Shown: in pieces, positions 17,860 through 26,656 of the stretch
How the letters are laid out: the number at the start of each line of letters is the position of its first letter
Position numbering within the stretch: position 1 is the stretch's first letter
Assembly (NCBI RefSeq): GCF_002741985.1
Contig: NZ_APHW01000109.1
Location: 1-64,000, forward strand
Reading direction: 5' to 3'
DNA: 64,000 nucleotides
Origin: Vibrio rotiferianus CAIM 577 = LMG 21460
GTDB lineage: Bacteria; Pseudomonadota; Gammaproteobacteria; Enterobacterales; Vibrionaceae
Notes under the pieces: generated by a model
Database searches by the model: none
Seen by the model: only the letters and a program-made list of their open reading frames with translations
Told to the model about the DNA's origin: nothing
Made by a program: the position numbers and the translations under genes

Positions 17860-17971
17860 TGAAGGGACAGGTACCATAATAGATGTGACCTCTTATCTAT
17901 CGCGACAAAGGTCAAAAAAATTCTCGCGCTGTATTAGCATGTGCCCTTGATAGTGGAGCCTGTCCTTGTTA
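17858..17971 (+). repeat. Short RAYT repeat with both ends (copy J)
   Basis: Left end TTGAAGGGACAGGTACC joined to a shortened interior (ATCTATCGCGACAA) and right end GCATGTGCCCTTGATAGTGGAGCCTG-like sequence ending CCTTGTTA at 17971. About 114 bp with inverted ends, so a small non-autonomous element. Confidence 0.75.
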
Positions 17972-17978
17972 ATTTATC

Positions 17979-18494
17979 TCAATTAATAAGATACATTTTC
18001 TTTTCATTAAAAAAGTAGTAAAGATTAACCACCTCCAAACCACTCCTTTCAACAAAAAGAGTAGTTTCAATATATCCATTCTGACTTGAACGTACAACAA
18101 TAGAACTAATTAAATCACCTTCATAATTATATGAATAATGAATTCTAACACAATCATCAATGTATATCCCTTCCGCTAACCTTTTCTTATCATCGAAAGC
18201 TATCTTACATTTAGAACGAACACTGCCATAATTGTCGATAACAACCGAAACATTGTCATTTCTGTCTATATACTCTTGGCTTTCAACATTTCCTTTTCGA
18301 TCATAACTTTTAATTAAAAACAAATTACTTTCATCGTCATAATGATATTCAAAGGCATTAATTTTACTTGATATCTTATCTACAAGACAATCTGGCTTTA
18401 ACCCAGACAATATAGCCTTGAAAGGAAGAAACCCGTCCGAAGGAAGCTTAGACCACTTAATAGTCGTAGCTTTCGCTCTCTCCACCTTATTCAT
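17979..18494 (-). CDS. Probable immunity protein (unknown family), possible 5' frameshift
   Basis: 171 residues with a YD-rich beta-strand pattern (HYDDESNLFLIKSYDRKGNV) as in several immunity proteins; family not recognised. The upstream 22-codon ORF (start 18559, MNFQESIELLISDMDEKK) ends in the ATGA overlapping this start. An A8 run (T8 on the plus strand, 18506-18513) lies in it: six or nine As would join the two into one frame, DMDEK-IRDT-MNKVERAK. The real gene may therefore start at 18559. A toxin remnant precedes it, and the repeat end lies 8 bp after its stop. Confidence 0.65.
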   Translation of the reverse strand: MNKVERAKATTIKWSKLPSDGFLPFKAILSGLKPDCLVDKISSKINAFEYHYDDESNLFLIKSYDRKGNVESQEYIDRNDNVSVVIDNYGSVRSKCKIAFDDKKRLAEGIYIDDCVRIHYSYNYEGDLISSIVVRSSQNGYIETTLFVERSGLEVVNLYYFFNEKKMYLIN

Positions 18495-18563
18495 AGTATC
18501 TCTGATTTTTTTTCATCCATATCACTAATTAGAAGCTCAATGCTTTCTTGAAAATTCATAAAT

Positions 18564-18738
18564 CTACCTTGCTAATGGGAATGTTTTTCCTGTTGCTAAC
18601 TCATTTTTGAGTTCAGCTAATCCAGATAAGAAGCTATCTCGATTATTCGCGTTACTAAGCTTGTCATAAACATGTTGTTTATATGCCTTACCATGTACTC
18701 CTTGGCCTTTGTGCGCAGTTGCCGTACCTCCTCGAAGT
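18564..18738 (-). pseudogene. Remnant of an Rhs toxin C-terminus
   Basis: About 57 codons to a stop at 18564-18566, reading LRGGTATAHKGQGVHGKAYK, NANNRDSFLSGLAELKNELA and TGKTFPLAR. It lies just upstream of the immunity gene. Its 5' end is cut at 18738 by TTGAAGGGACAGAC. Only the REP-derived residues CLSLQ precede it, so nothing of the Rhs core is left. Confidence 0.65.
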
Positions 18739-18872
18739 TGAAGGGACAGACACCACAAAGAATGAAATAAGTGTGGGTTGTTGATACCTCAGTCAGAGGT
18801 TGGCTCATAACAGATTGCGACGTCTTAGACTGTTTCTTAACCTGAATCGGTAATTCAACATAAGGGTATGAG

Positions 18873-19835
18873 ATGACCACCGCGAGAAGCCAACAGATTT
18901 GTGTAGAGACAACGCCTTATTATCACTGTGTTTCTCGTTGTGTGAGGCGAAGCTTCCTATGCGGTGAAGATCCAACCACGCAACGAAACTATGAACATCG
19001 CCGTGAGTGGATAAAGCAAAAAATGTACGCCCTTTCGCAAGTCTACTGCATCGATGTTTGCGCTTATGCCATCATGAGTAACCACTATCATCTTGTGGTA
19101 CATATCAATCGAGAGAAAGCCCTGAATCTATCAAACTCCGATGTCATTGCACGTTGGAAGCAAGAGCATAAATTACCTACGTTGGTCACTCGGTGGCTGT
19201 CAGGGCAACTCACTAGCCAAGCAGAAATCGATGCGTGTATAACGATTATAGAGTCTTGGCGAGAGCGGCTATGGAGCCTAAGCTGGTTTATGAAAGAGCT
19301 CAACTTTGACATCGCTTGTCAGGCAAACAAAGAAGACGACTGCAAAGGCCATTTCTGGGAAAGTCGCTTTAAAAGCCAGGCCCTGCTTGACGAACAGGCC
19401 CTTGCGGCAGCGATGGCGTACGTCGATTTAAATCCACTTAGAGCAGGTATTGCAGACACACCAGAAGCCTCCGACTTTACCTCGATTCAGGCAAGGTTAG
19501 AGGCTCTGAACCACCAGCAGCCGACGGCACCTTGTCTTCATCCATTTATCGGCAATCCCTCCAATGAAGCCATCGACGGTATTCCATTCCGTCTGATGGA
19601 CTATATAGAACTCGTTGATTGGACAGCGCGTCAATACCGAGACAACAAAGCCAGTATGGAAATACATATTCCACCGATATTACAACGTCTAAATATCAGC
19701 CAGCGAAACTGGCTGGAGGCATGCACTCAGTTAGAGCGCCGCCGCAGTACAGCTGTCGGCTGCCAAGAAAGTGCAGAACAAGCGAAGCTCAACTTGAACA
19801 AACGTCGCATCCACTTACTTCTATTGGATAGCTAG
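18873..19835 (+). CDS. RAYT (REP-associated tyrosine transposase)
   Basis: Y1/HUH transposase of the IS200-like RAYT group, 320 residues. The N-terminal TPYYHCVSRCVRRSFLCG, the HUH motif in SNHYHLVVH (about residues 69-77), KGHFWESRFKSQALLDE, and AMAYVDLNPLRAG with the likely catalytic Tyr are family hallmarks. It cuts single-stranded DNA at REP hairpins. The frame is intact and starts after a GGGTATGAG region. It has no ordinary IS ends, but its own REP ends flank it. It probably mobilises the solo repeats in the surrounding array. Confidence 0.9.
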   Translation: MTTARSQQICVETTPYYHCVSRCVRRSFLCGEDPTTQRNYEHRREWIKQKMYALSQVYCIDVCAYAIMSNHYHLVVHINREKALNLSNSDVIARWKQEHKLPTLVTRWLSGQLTSQAEIDACITIIESWRERLWSLSWFMKELNFDIACQANKEDDCKGHFWESRFKSQALLDEQALAAAMAYVDLNPLRAGIADTPEASDFTSIQARLEALNHQQPTAPCLHPFIGNPSNEAIDGIPFRLMDYIELVDWTARQYRDNKASMEIHIPPILQRLNISQRNWLEACTQLERRRSTAVGCQESAEQAKLNLNKRRIHLLLLDS

Positions 19836-20051
19836 TTTCCCATCCCCCACCTTTATCATCACGCCCTAAGCTAAACAAAGAGTCAACTTGTTAGCGCTTG
19901 GCAATTCCGACTATTCATTGTCAGAGCGTAAACCCGTTCAAATATCACTCGTTACTGCCTAGATTTGGCCACTTACCTATCGCAACAAGGACCAACCAAG
20001 ACGACGTGCTGTTTTAGCATGTGGCCTTTATAATAGTGCCTGTCCTTGTTA
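19836..20051 (+). repeat. RAYT 3'-tail repeat copy C (in the intact element)
   Basis: 216 bp of non-coding tail between the RAYT stop and the right end. It carries blocks CGCCCTAAGCTAAACAAAG, GCTTGGCAATTCCGAC, TTCATTGTCAGAGCGTAAAC, and the terminal GCATGTGGCCTTTATAATAG. This copy is the reference for the others. Confidence 0.85.
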
Positions 20052-20056
20052 TTTTC

Positions 20057-20303
20057 TTAGAGGGCGATACAAACTCGAAGACAACTAACTTACCGTCACC
20101 CATCTTTATCTATACGCCCTAATATCAACAAACTATCTGCTTGTTGGCGCTTGGCAATTCCGACTGTTCATTGTCAGAGCTTAGTTCCGTTCCAATATCA
20201 CTGGCTACTCCCTAGATTTGGCCATTTACCTATCGTGACAAGAGCCAACCAAGGCTCGCGCTGTATAAGCATGCGACCTTTATAATAGTGTCTGTCCTTG
20301 TTA
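20057..20303 (+). repeat. RAYT 3'-tail repeat copy D
   Basis: A further tail copy, beginning with TAGAGGGCGATACAAACTCG and ending GTCTGTCCTTGTTA. No transposase accompanies it. The following immunity gene stops at 20373, about 70 bp on; 20304-20372 holds no recognisable gene. Confidence 0.8.
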
Positions 20304-20372
20304 TTTTCTTCCGCAATCGTAGATACGAGGTGTTGATCCCGGCTATTGATTTTTGGTGCTTCAATGAGCATC

Positions 20373-20630
20373 TTATTCCGAAAATTCGTGACATGCATAA
20401 TTTTCCCAGCTATAAGCTTTAATCGTATCCATATCTGGGTTTTCAGTTTCAAAGTCTTCAATCAATGTTAAAAAACTTTTTGAAGGTTCTTTTACTTCTG
20501 AAGGAGCAAGCCACCCATATTCACATTCTTCACAGTGTAAATACAATCTATCATTTGTAACATCTTTAGTAATAATCAGTCGACCTTGATGACACTTTGT
20601 ACATTCATCGTACCAATAATAAGTTTCCAT
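20373..20630 (-). CDS. Putative immunity protein with two CxxC pairs
   Basis: 85 residues: METYYWYDECTKCHQGRL followed by LYLHCEECEYGWLAP, so CTKC and CEEC form a probable zinc ribbon. The C-terminal half is acidic, typical of an immunity protein. It starts 9 bp after the end of the truncated second Rhs gene's toxin tip (20640), the position expected for its immunity gene. No named family recognised. Confidence 0.65.
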   Translation of the reverse strand: METYYWYDECTKCHQGRLIITKDVTNDRLYLHCEECEYGWLAPSEVKEPSKSFLTLIEDFETENPDMDTIKAYSWENYACHEFSE

Positions 20631-20639
20631 TTTTAACCT

Positions 20640-23600
20640 CTAATTTCCCGGGAAAGCAGTAATAATTTTATTTGAATTAGGGACAAGTTTTATATGAACA
20701 CCTGTAAATAACTCTCCAGTATCCACAGATTGTCCACCTGCTCTACCTGTTAATTTACCCATAGGGACAAATAAATTACCTTCGGCATCAGGTTTTATGC
20801 CTTCTTTATGTGCTTTTTCCATGCTTCATTTGTGACATCTACACCATCACCATAAAAAACTCCATGCTGAAGTTTATCTGCGTTATCTACATTGTGTAAT
20901 CGGACATGATCTTCACGTTTCTGCCCTTTATATTTACCTTTTTTGGGAACGACAGCATCCCAATCAAGGTCATGGCTTTCGCCCGCCAACCCCAGCGGGT
21001 CAACCCAATCCAGCGGGTTAAATACATACGCCTGTGGTCTTAATCCGCCCGCAAACCCGATAGGGTCTGGGCTTAGGTACTGGCCACTGTCTGCATCGTA
21101 ATAGCGATTAACGTTATAGTAAAGGCCGGATTCGCGGTCTTCTATTTGCCCTTGGTAACGCAGGTCACAGTATAGCTCATCATTCTGGGCGTTTTCTCTA
21201 AAACCATGATTAGGAAGCGCATTTTTCTGTTGGTAATGTCCCCACAAGGTTTGTTCACCTTGCCAAACGACCTCGCCATGTTCGCTGCACAGCTCCTGTG
21301 GCGTACCTGCATGGTCTGTCACGATATAGTGTAACTGAGACGCTTGGTTGGCCTTGTGCGTCACCTGCGCGAGTGGGCGGAAGCTCTCTGGCTCGTAGAG
21401 ATATTCGATTTCCTGAATAACACTGCCATCGGCGGTCTTTTGACTGTGCTGGACAATATTTGCCCCATCCCATAAATACTCAGTGATTCGCTGGGTGCTT
21501 AAACACTCTTTTGCGACTCGCCTGCCTAACGGGTCATACCGGTAGCGGTACCGCCCACCATCGGGCAGTTCGATATGTGTGAGCCTGTCATCCCCATTCC
21601 AAACAAAACGGGTGGTTTTTGGTCGGAAGCCGTCTTTGTATTCGGTTTTCTCGACCACGCGACCACACATGTCGTAGTGATAACGGAATCGTCCCGTATC
21701 CAATACACGGCCAGCCTTATCGTATTGGCGAGATTGGCGTTTTACTCGTGCGTCATCGAGCGACACTACATTGCTGTCACTATCACCATATTCAGTCGCA
21801 AAGCCTTGTTGGTTCAGGTTGAGTTCGCTGTCGTAACCAAACAGGTGTACAAAGCGTTGCTGGCTTTCCCAAGTCTTTTGCTGGCGTTCGGCTTGAACTT
21901 GTCCATTAGCGTTTAGGCTGAACCTCGCCTTACCACGTTTGGCATCGTCGATGCCCACCAGCCTATCGAGGGCATCATATTGATATTGGCGTAAGCTATC
22001 ACCATTGCTACCGAGCTGTTGTTGCAACAGTAACCCTGTTTCACTCCACTGGTGGTGGAGGCTGAACCCCTGCTCTGTGGCGCGAGTTTGCTCTTGCCCA
22101 CTGGGATGATACGCAAATTGCAGCGGGGTATGCTCGCCTACCGAGAGTTGCTGTAATTGGTGCTTAGACCATTGATATTGTCGCGCAGTTTTACTGCCTG
22201 AAGAGCCAATGCGGCGGCCATGTTCATCGTATTCATGAACGATAGGGGTGCCATTGAGGTTTTCTTCCAATAACAGCCCAGATTGGCTGTAAGCAAAGGA
22301 TACCCATGCATCACCATTTTCGGTGTAGGTTAAGCGGGATGCAGCGTCGTACTCATACCAAGCTTTACCCAATTGTTGCTCGTTGTGATCGAGCGTCACC
22401 GTCTCGAGCAGTTTTCCTGAAGGATCGTAGCTGTGACTGTGCTGTACACCATCTGGCTTGATATGGCGATTCAGTCGGCCTGCCGCATCATACTGATAGT
22501 GATCGACACGGGCATCATAGTGGTGCTCGGCAGCCACTCGTCCGCCTTTATCAAAATCGTAGTACCACTTTTGACCATGAGTGTTTGTAACACCCGCAAA
22601 CTCGGCTTCCGCATTGTAGTGATAATGTGTTTTGGCACCTAAAGGATCCGTCGCTTCCACAAGCCTATCAAATGGTCCATAAGTAAAGTGCTGACTATGC
22701 CCCAGAGCATCCGTCACTTTAATTAAGTTACCTTCTACATCGTATTCAAAATGCGCTTCTGTACCATCTTCATATTGAATGCGACAAGGTTGTTTGTTGT
22801 TCTTTTCGTAAAACCACTCTCGCACTTGCTTATTGTCTGTCACACGCTTTATCAAGCGACCCTGCTCGTCGTAAAACAAGTCCATACCGTAGCCGATAGG
22901 TGGCTCAACCCTTGCCAACAAACCGTTGCTATAGTACGAATAATGAGTTGTTGCGCCGTCAGCCCCTGTCACGCTTGAACGTTGGCCAAACTCGGTATAG
23001 GTAATTTGGGTTTGGTGCGCCTCTGGATCCGTAATGGCAGTTACGTCACCATACTTGTTGTATTCATAAGACCAAACCGCACCCATTGGGTTTGTGTAGC
23101 ACAGCAACCAACCTTGTTCGTTGTACTCGTAGGCGTGTTCTGCACCATTTGGCTCAATGGCACTGGTTACGTTACCCCAATCGTCGTAGGTGTATTGAAC
23201 GGTTTCACCGAGTGCATTCTCTTGGCTAATCAGCAGATCATCTTGCCAAACACTTTTGGTTGGATTGCCAAATTCATCAACAATTTGCAGAGGTCTGTTT
23301 TGATCATCAAGGTGAAGGGCTTGGGTGCCACCGAATGCCGTGTGATAGTAATGGACTCGGTTTTCATCATCGTAGGTGATCCCATCATCCCAATACCCAC
23401 CCGCACAGCGAGTTGCAATAGCACGGCCTTTGTCGTCAAAGTCATGCTCTACCCAGGTATGAGAGAGGTCTCGCCAATAAGTTAGAAAGCCTTCTTTACT
23501 GTATTGGTAATCAAAGTTGCGTCCAGCCTCGGCACGCACTGAACTTAAGAAGCCTTGCCTACTATAACTGTATTCGGCAAGCTTACAGATTGGGGTTTTA

Positions 23601-23866
23601 TCTGCTTTGCATAAAGTAAGTTCTTTAATGCGGTTTCTTTGTGTTTCGACTTGGATTAACCGACCATCGCAAAGTACAACCCACTTTAAACAACCACGAT
23701 CGTATACAAACTGCGTAGCATTTCCATACGCGTCCTGCTGCATTGTTAAACGTAAAGTCGTACCTACTGCGTGTTCAAAATGATACTCAAGCCCGCTCTT
23801 GTTTTTTAGTATCAACTCTCCACGCTCACCGCGATGTAATCGCCATTGCGGCATCAGCTCTGAACG
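20640..23866 (-). pseudogene. Second Rhs gene, 5'-truncated and frameshifted in the toxin tip
   Basis: The core is nearly identical to the intact Rhs at 28527-33353 from RSELMPQWRLHRG to DPLGLAG (over 950 residues of YD repeats), but about the first 530 residues are missing. The 5' end stops at 23866 at a RAYT repeat (23868). After the core the tip reads ESHDLDWDAVVPKKGKYKG, HVRLHNVDNADKLQHG and VDVTNEAW, then stops at 20795. The next frame (20640-20822) continues KAHKEGIKPDAEGN to IITAFPGN; adding one G at about 20818 (TGG-GAA-AAA-GCA) joins them. The tip is a polymorphic toxin of unknown class. With no signal or start region it is probably not expressed as an effector, but serves as a sequence reservoir for tip exchange. 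Confidence 0.85.
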
Positions 23867-23867
23867 G

Positions 23868-23913
23868 GCTTTATAATAGTGCCTGTCCTTGTTATTCTTG
23901 TCCTTGTTATTCT
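23868..23913 (+). repeat. Right REP end with 15-bp tandem duplication (copy K)
   Basis: TTTATAATAGTGCCTGTCCTTG, then TGTCCTTGTTATTCT repeated twice in tandem (23884-23898 and 23899-23913). It lies between the truncated Rhs gene and a truncated HTH gene. Confidence 0.75.
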
Positions 23914-24215
23914 TGCAGCAGCAGATGGCTGATGTACTGGGTGTGCATGTGAACAGTTTGAAGAAGTATGAAGCTGGTCAAGCCCAACCATCTCTGGATG
24001 CCATAAAGAAGATTGCTATCGCACTACATGTCAGTACCGACTTCTTGCTATTTGAAGAACATGAACGAGGCCCTAGTGACGATCTTGCTTTACAACTAGA
24101 AGCGATCAGTCAGATGCCTGAAGGTGAGCAGATGGTGATACTAGAAGTGTTGGAGAGTTTGATTATCAAGTATCAGTCAAGGCGCTGGGACTCAGGAAGG
24201 AAGGCTGGCAGCTAA
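23914..24215 (+). pseudogene. HTH (XRE-family) regulator, N-terminus lost
   Basis: The frame reads QQQMADVLGVHVNSLKKYEA then DFLLFEEHERGPSDDLALQL and ends RKAGS at 24215. This is a Cro/C1-type helix-turn-helix protein missing its first helix (about 15 residues), which was replaced by the RAYT repeat end at 23913. An ATG at 23925 could still start a shorter product. Such regulators are common in mobile elements, so this is a trace of earlier insertion. Opposite strand to most of the array. Confidence 0.7.
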
Positions 24216-24285
24216 ATAAGGCACATAATATTTTTAGCGAAAGAGCTATAACAACTAAAAACATTAACAAAGATGAGATTTCACC

Positions 24286-24903
24286 ATGGACTATGTCAAA
24301 GATCTAGAGTCAGGTTCTACGCCAAAAATACGAAAAGCAGCGCAGAGTATTATAAAAAATAACTTAAGTGGATACTGTACTTATTTGCTTAATGCCTTAA
24401 CTAAAGAAATTGAAAAACCAAAAGCATGGCAAACTCAATGCCAACTAATAAAAGCTATTGGGGTTACTAATTGTGAAATGGCATTACCTTTTCTTAAAGA
24501 GCTTGTAGATAAAGACCATAAACATACGGTCTTATATCGAGAGCTAGCATTCTCCATATTCATGTTAGAAAACACATCCACGTTGAATTTAGACTTTCTT
24601 TTTGAATCAATTAAAAAAGGTAACGACCTACAGATAAGTGGTGCGTGTTCAGCCATCTTGTATAAGAAAATAATCCCTAAACAAAAAGATATAAAGAAAA
24701 TAATAGCAGGTATTTCTCCGTATACAGAAGATGAAGGAATCATAATAACACCACGCTGCTATATAGCAGCAGTGGCATATCTATGGCCAAAAAACGAAGT
24801 ATATGATTTTTTAGAGTCCTGTCAAAAATCAAGTTTTGCAGGACTAGTTGAGATTGCACAAGATTCGTTGTTAGGAAAAGAATCAAAAGTACAACTTATT
24901 TAA
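24286..24903 (+). CDS. HEAT-repeat-like protein, possible immunity protein
   Basis: 205 residues of paired helices: AQSIIKNNLSGYCTYLLNAL, CQLIKAIGVTNCEMALPFLK, LNLDFLFESIKKGNDLQIS. The pattern resembles HEAT/armadillo repeats, as in several immunity and adaptor proteins. It is the only intact plus-strand non-transposase gene in the array. It follows the broken HTH gene and is followed by a terminator. Cognate toxin unknown; immunity role is an inference from its location. Confidence 0.6.
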   Translation: MDYVKDLESGSTPKIRKAAQSIIKNNLSGYCTYLLNALTKEIEKPKAWQTQCQLIKAIGVTNCEMALPFLKELVDKDHKHTVLYRELAFSIFMLENTSTLNLDFLFESIKKGNDLQISGACSAILYKKIIPKQKDIKKIIAGISPYTEDEGIIITPRCYIAAVAYLWPKNEVYDFLESCQKSSFAGLVEIAQDSLLGKESKVQLI

Positions 24904-24954
24904 ATATGAACATCAATTCCATCATTATTTACACTTGATTGAATTGTATAAATA

Positions 24955-24985
24955 AAAAAGGATGCCTAAACAGGCATCCTTTTTA
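24955..24985. terminator. Bidirectional rho-independent terminator
   Basis: AAAAAGGATGCCT and AGGCATCCTTTTT form a GC stem with A and T flanks between the HEAT-like gene and the converging DUF2185-like gene. Confidence 0.85.
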
Positions 24986-25345
24986 TCACTCTTCAGAAAA
25001 AGTCCAACTATCTCCAATAGACTTTCTTCGGGCTACAGAATTCAGTGGAAGACTTGAAAGCTCATTAATAGAAGCATCCATTTCTAAAATACTATTAAGG
25101 CTAACTAAAAGCATTTTATTCATGTCGTAATCATTATTACCAGCATGAAACTGCCAAATAACTCCTTCGACCTCATCAAACTCATGCGATACATAGAGAA
25201 TAGGTGGTCTGTCATTAACAATATATGTAGACGTTACAACGACAACATCACCTAAAATATCAAAGCCTTGAGGAGTTGAAGGGACAGACACCACAAAGGA
25301 TGTGAGAATTTTCATATTATTTATTAAATGCTTTTCATCGATCAT
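24986..25345 (-). CDS. DUF2185-like immunity protein with an REP-encoded N-terminal join
   Basis: Residues from TPQGFDILGDVVVVTSTYIV to SIGDSWTFSEE resemble DUF2185 immunity proteins (paired VSHEFDE and GNNDYDM blocks). Upstream, the REP left end (25275-25302) is read in frame as TSFVVSVPST, and before it MIDEKHLINNMKIL may be the start of another immunity gene. The product would thus be a chimera across the repeat. Starts possible at 25363 (TTG), 25345 or 25315 (ATG); I chose 25345. Its own original N-terminus is lost, so it may be inactive. Confidence 0.55.
   Translation of the reverse strand: MIDEKHLINNMKILTSFVVSVPSTPQGFDILGDVVVVTSTYIVNDRPPILYVSHEFDEVEGVIWQFHAGNNDYDMNKMLLVSLNSILEMDASINELSSLPLNSVARRKSIGDSWTFSEE
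25275..25302 (+). repeat. Solo left REP end (N)
   Basis: TTGAAGGGACAGACACCACA followed by AAGGATG. Same left end as in the RAYT element. It is inside the open frame of the DUF2185-like gene. 25303-25392 has no gene of its own. Confidence 0.8.
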
Positions 25346-25392
25346 CAGTTCTTGTTTTATCAAAAGAATTTATTTTATTTCCTCTGTTAGAA

Positions 25393-25455
25393 TTGAAAGG
25401 ACAGACACTACAAATGATGAGCATGTGGTCTTTATAGTAGTGCATGTCCTTGTTA
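25393..25455 (+). repeat. REPIN-like element (L)
   Basis: Left end TTGAAAGGACAGACACTAC and right end TAGTGCATGTCCTTGTTA as an inverted pair only 63 bp long, interior GAGCATGTGGTC. The following immunity gene stops 5 bp later at 25460. Confidence 0.8.
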
Positions 25456-25459
25456 ATTT

Positions 25460-25867
25460 CTATTTTGAGTTTAAGTATATAGTTAGATTTTCTTCAATAT
25501 CATTTAAACAATACGACACACCAAAAGTACCGTTAGGGACTATAAAAGATTGATTCTTGCCCGCCATACAAAGGAGTTCATGATCAAATTCAGCTAAATA
25601 GCCAAGGCCAATGACTGATACCTCACCGGAGGAACAAAAAACTCCAAGATCTTGGCTGCCATTCCCATCGTTAACGATCACATCGATGTTGTACAAACCA
25701 TCATCAACATTAAAAATGGGTAACAACACTCTCTTTTCAACTAGCTCTCCACCATCATCTTTAGTTAAATAATCGAGAATATTATTATCACCAAGCTCAT
25801 TATTCATGAAACTGATAACATCACACTTTGAATAAAGAGCGAACGCATTTAGCTCTGGAAATAACAT
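25460..25867 (-). CDS. Orphan immunity-type protein (135 aa)
   Basis: Starts MLFPELNAFALYSKCDVISF, an alpha/beta acidic protein with SFMNNELGDN and a C-terminal LNDIEENLTIYL. Family not recognised; context (minus strand, repeat at both sides, size, acidity) suggests immunity. I chose ATG 25867, which follows AGAGGTG at normal spacing; GTG 25876 is possible. The sequence just upstream is open in frame but no clear toxin end is left; the RAYT 3' fragment begins at about 25950. Confidence 0.6.
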   Translation of the reverse strand: MLFPELNAFALYSKCDVISFMNNELGDNNILDYLTKDDGGELVEKRVLLPIFNVDDGLYNIDVIVNDGNGSQDLGVFCSSGEVSVIGLGYLAEFDHELLCMAGKNQSFIVPNGTFGVSYCLNDIEENLTIYLNSK

Positions 25868-25949
25868 TTTTAACACCTCTTTGGGGTTCTCAACTACTGA
25901 AGTATCATAAAAAAAGCACCCTAACGGATAAGTTAGAGGCAGATATTAG

Positions 25950-26013
25950 TGCCAAACATGCGAAGCTCAACTTGAACAAACGTCGTATCCATTTACTTCG
26001 ATTGGATAGCTAG
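25950..26013 (+). pseudogene. RAYT transposase 3' fragment
   Basis: The last ~21 codons of a RAYT gene (AKLNLNKRRIHLLRLDS and stop at 26011-26013) followed by a normal tail. A broken third copy. The join with the neighbouring sequence is near 25950, where the match to 19775-19835 begins. Confidence 0.8.
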
Positions 26014-26228
26014 CTTCCCTTCCCCACCTTTATCATCACGCCCTAAGCTAAACAAAGAGTCAACTTGTTAGCGCTTGGCAATTCCGACTATTCATTGTCA
26101 GAGCGTAAATCCGTTCAAATATCACTCGTTACTGCCTAGATTTGGCCACTTACCTATCGCAACAAGGACCAACCAAGACGACGTGCTGTTTTAGCATGTG
26201 GCCTTTATAATAGTGCCTGTCCTTGTTA
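26014..26228 (+). repeat. RAYT 3'-tail repeat copy E
   Basis: Continues from the RAYT fragment and ends GTGCCTGTCCTTGTTA at 26228. Same blocks as copy C. Confidence 0.85.
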
Positions 26229-26235
26229 TTTTCTG

Positions 26236-26385
26236 TAATTCCGACTGTTCATTGTCAGAGCTTAGTTCCGTTCCAATATCACTGGCTACTCCCTAGATTT
26301 GGCCATTTACCTATCGTGACAAGAGCCAACCAAGGCATCGCGCTGTATAAGCATGTGGCCTTTTTAGTGGTGCCTGTCCTTGTAA
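26236..26385 (+). repeat. RAYT 3'-tail repeat copy F (shortened)
   Basis: Begins GTAATTCCGACTGTTCATTG and ends GGTGCCTGTCCTTGTAA, lacking the first third of the tail. Confidence 0.8.
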
Positions 26386-26402
26386 TTTTTCTAAATTTGC
26401 CT

Positions 26403-26652
26403 GTTAGAGGGCGATACAAACTCGAAGACAACTAACTTACCATCCCCCACCTTTATCATCACGCCCTAAGCTAAACAAAGAATCAACTTGTTAGCGCTTG
26501 GCAATTCCTGATGTTCATTGTTAGAGGGTAAATCCGTTCAAATATCACTCGTTACTGCCTAGATTTAGTCCCTTACCTTATAGCGATAAGGACAAAGCAA
26601 AGCCTCGCGCTGTATAAGTATGTGGTCTTTTTAGTGGTGCCTGTCCTTGCTA
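26403..26652 (+). repeat. RAYT 3'-tail repeat copy G
   Basis: Starts TTAGAGGGCGATACAAACTC like copy D, ends TGCCTGTCCTTGCTA. With E, F and H it forms a tandem block from 26014 to 26842 that contains no gene. Confidence 0.8.
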
Positions 26653-26656
26653 GTTT

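Larger units (their letters stand above)
18738..20051 (+). mobile_element. Intact RAYT element with REP ends
   Basis: The element begins with REP end TTGAAGGGACAGACACCAC (18738), carries the 320-residue RAYT gene and ends GTGCCTGTCCTTGTTA (20051). The ends are inverted repeats of each other (AAGGGACAGGCAC/GTGCCTGTCCTT). It is about 1.3 kb. It is the only full copy here and the likely source of all the solo repeats in 15.8-28.1 kb. The left end cuts a toxin remnant. Confidence 0.8.

Noticed and set aside
18617..18880. Minus-strand ORF of 87 codons upstream of RAYT
   Set aside because: It reads the REP end and the toxin remnant in the wrong frame.
23889..24215. A full HTH regulator starting at 23889
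   Set aside because: The first residues come from the repeat end; the true first helix is missing.
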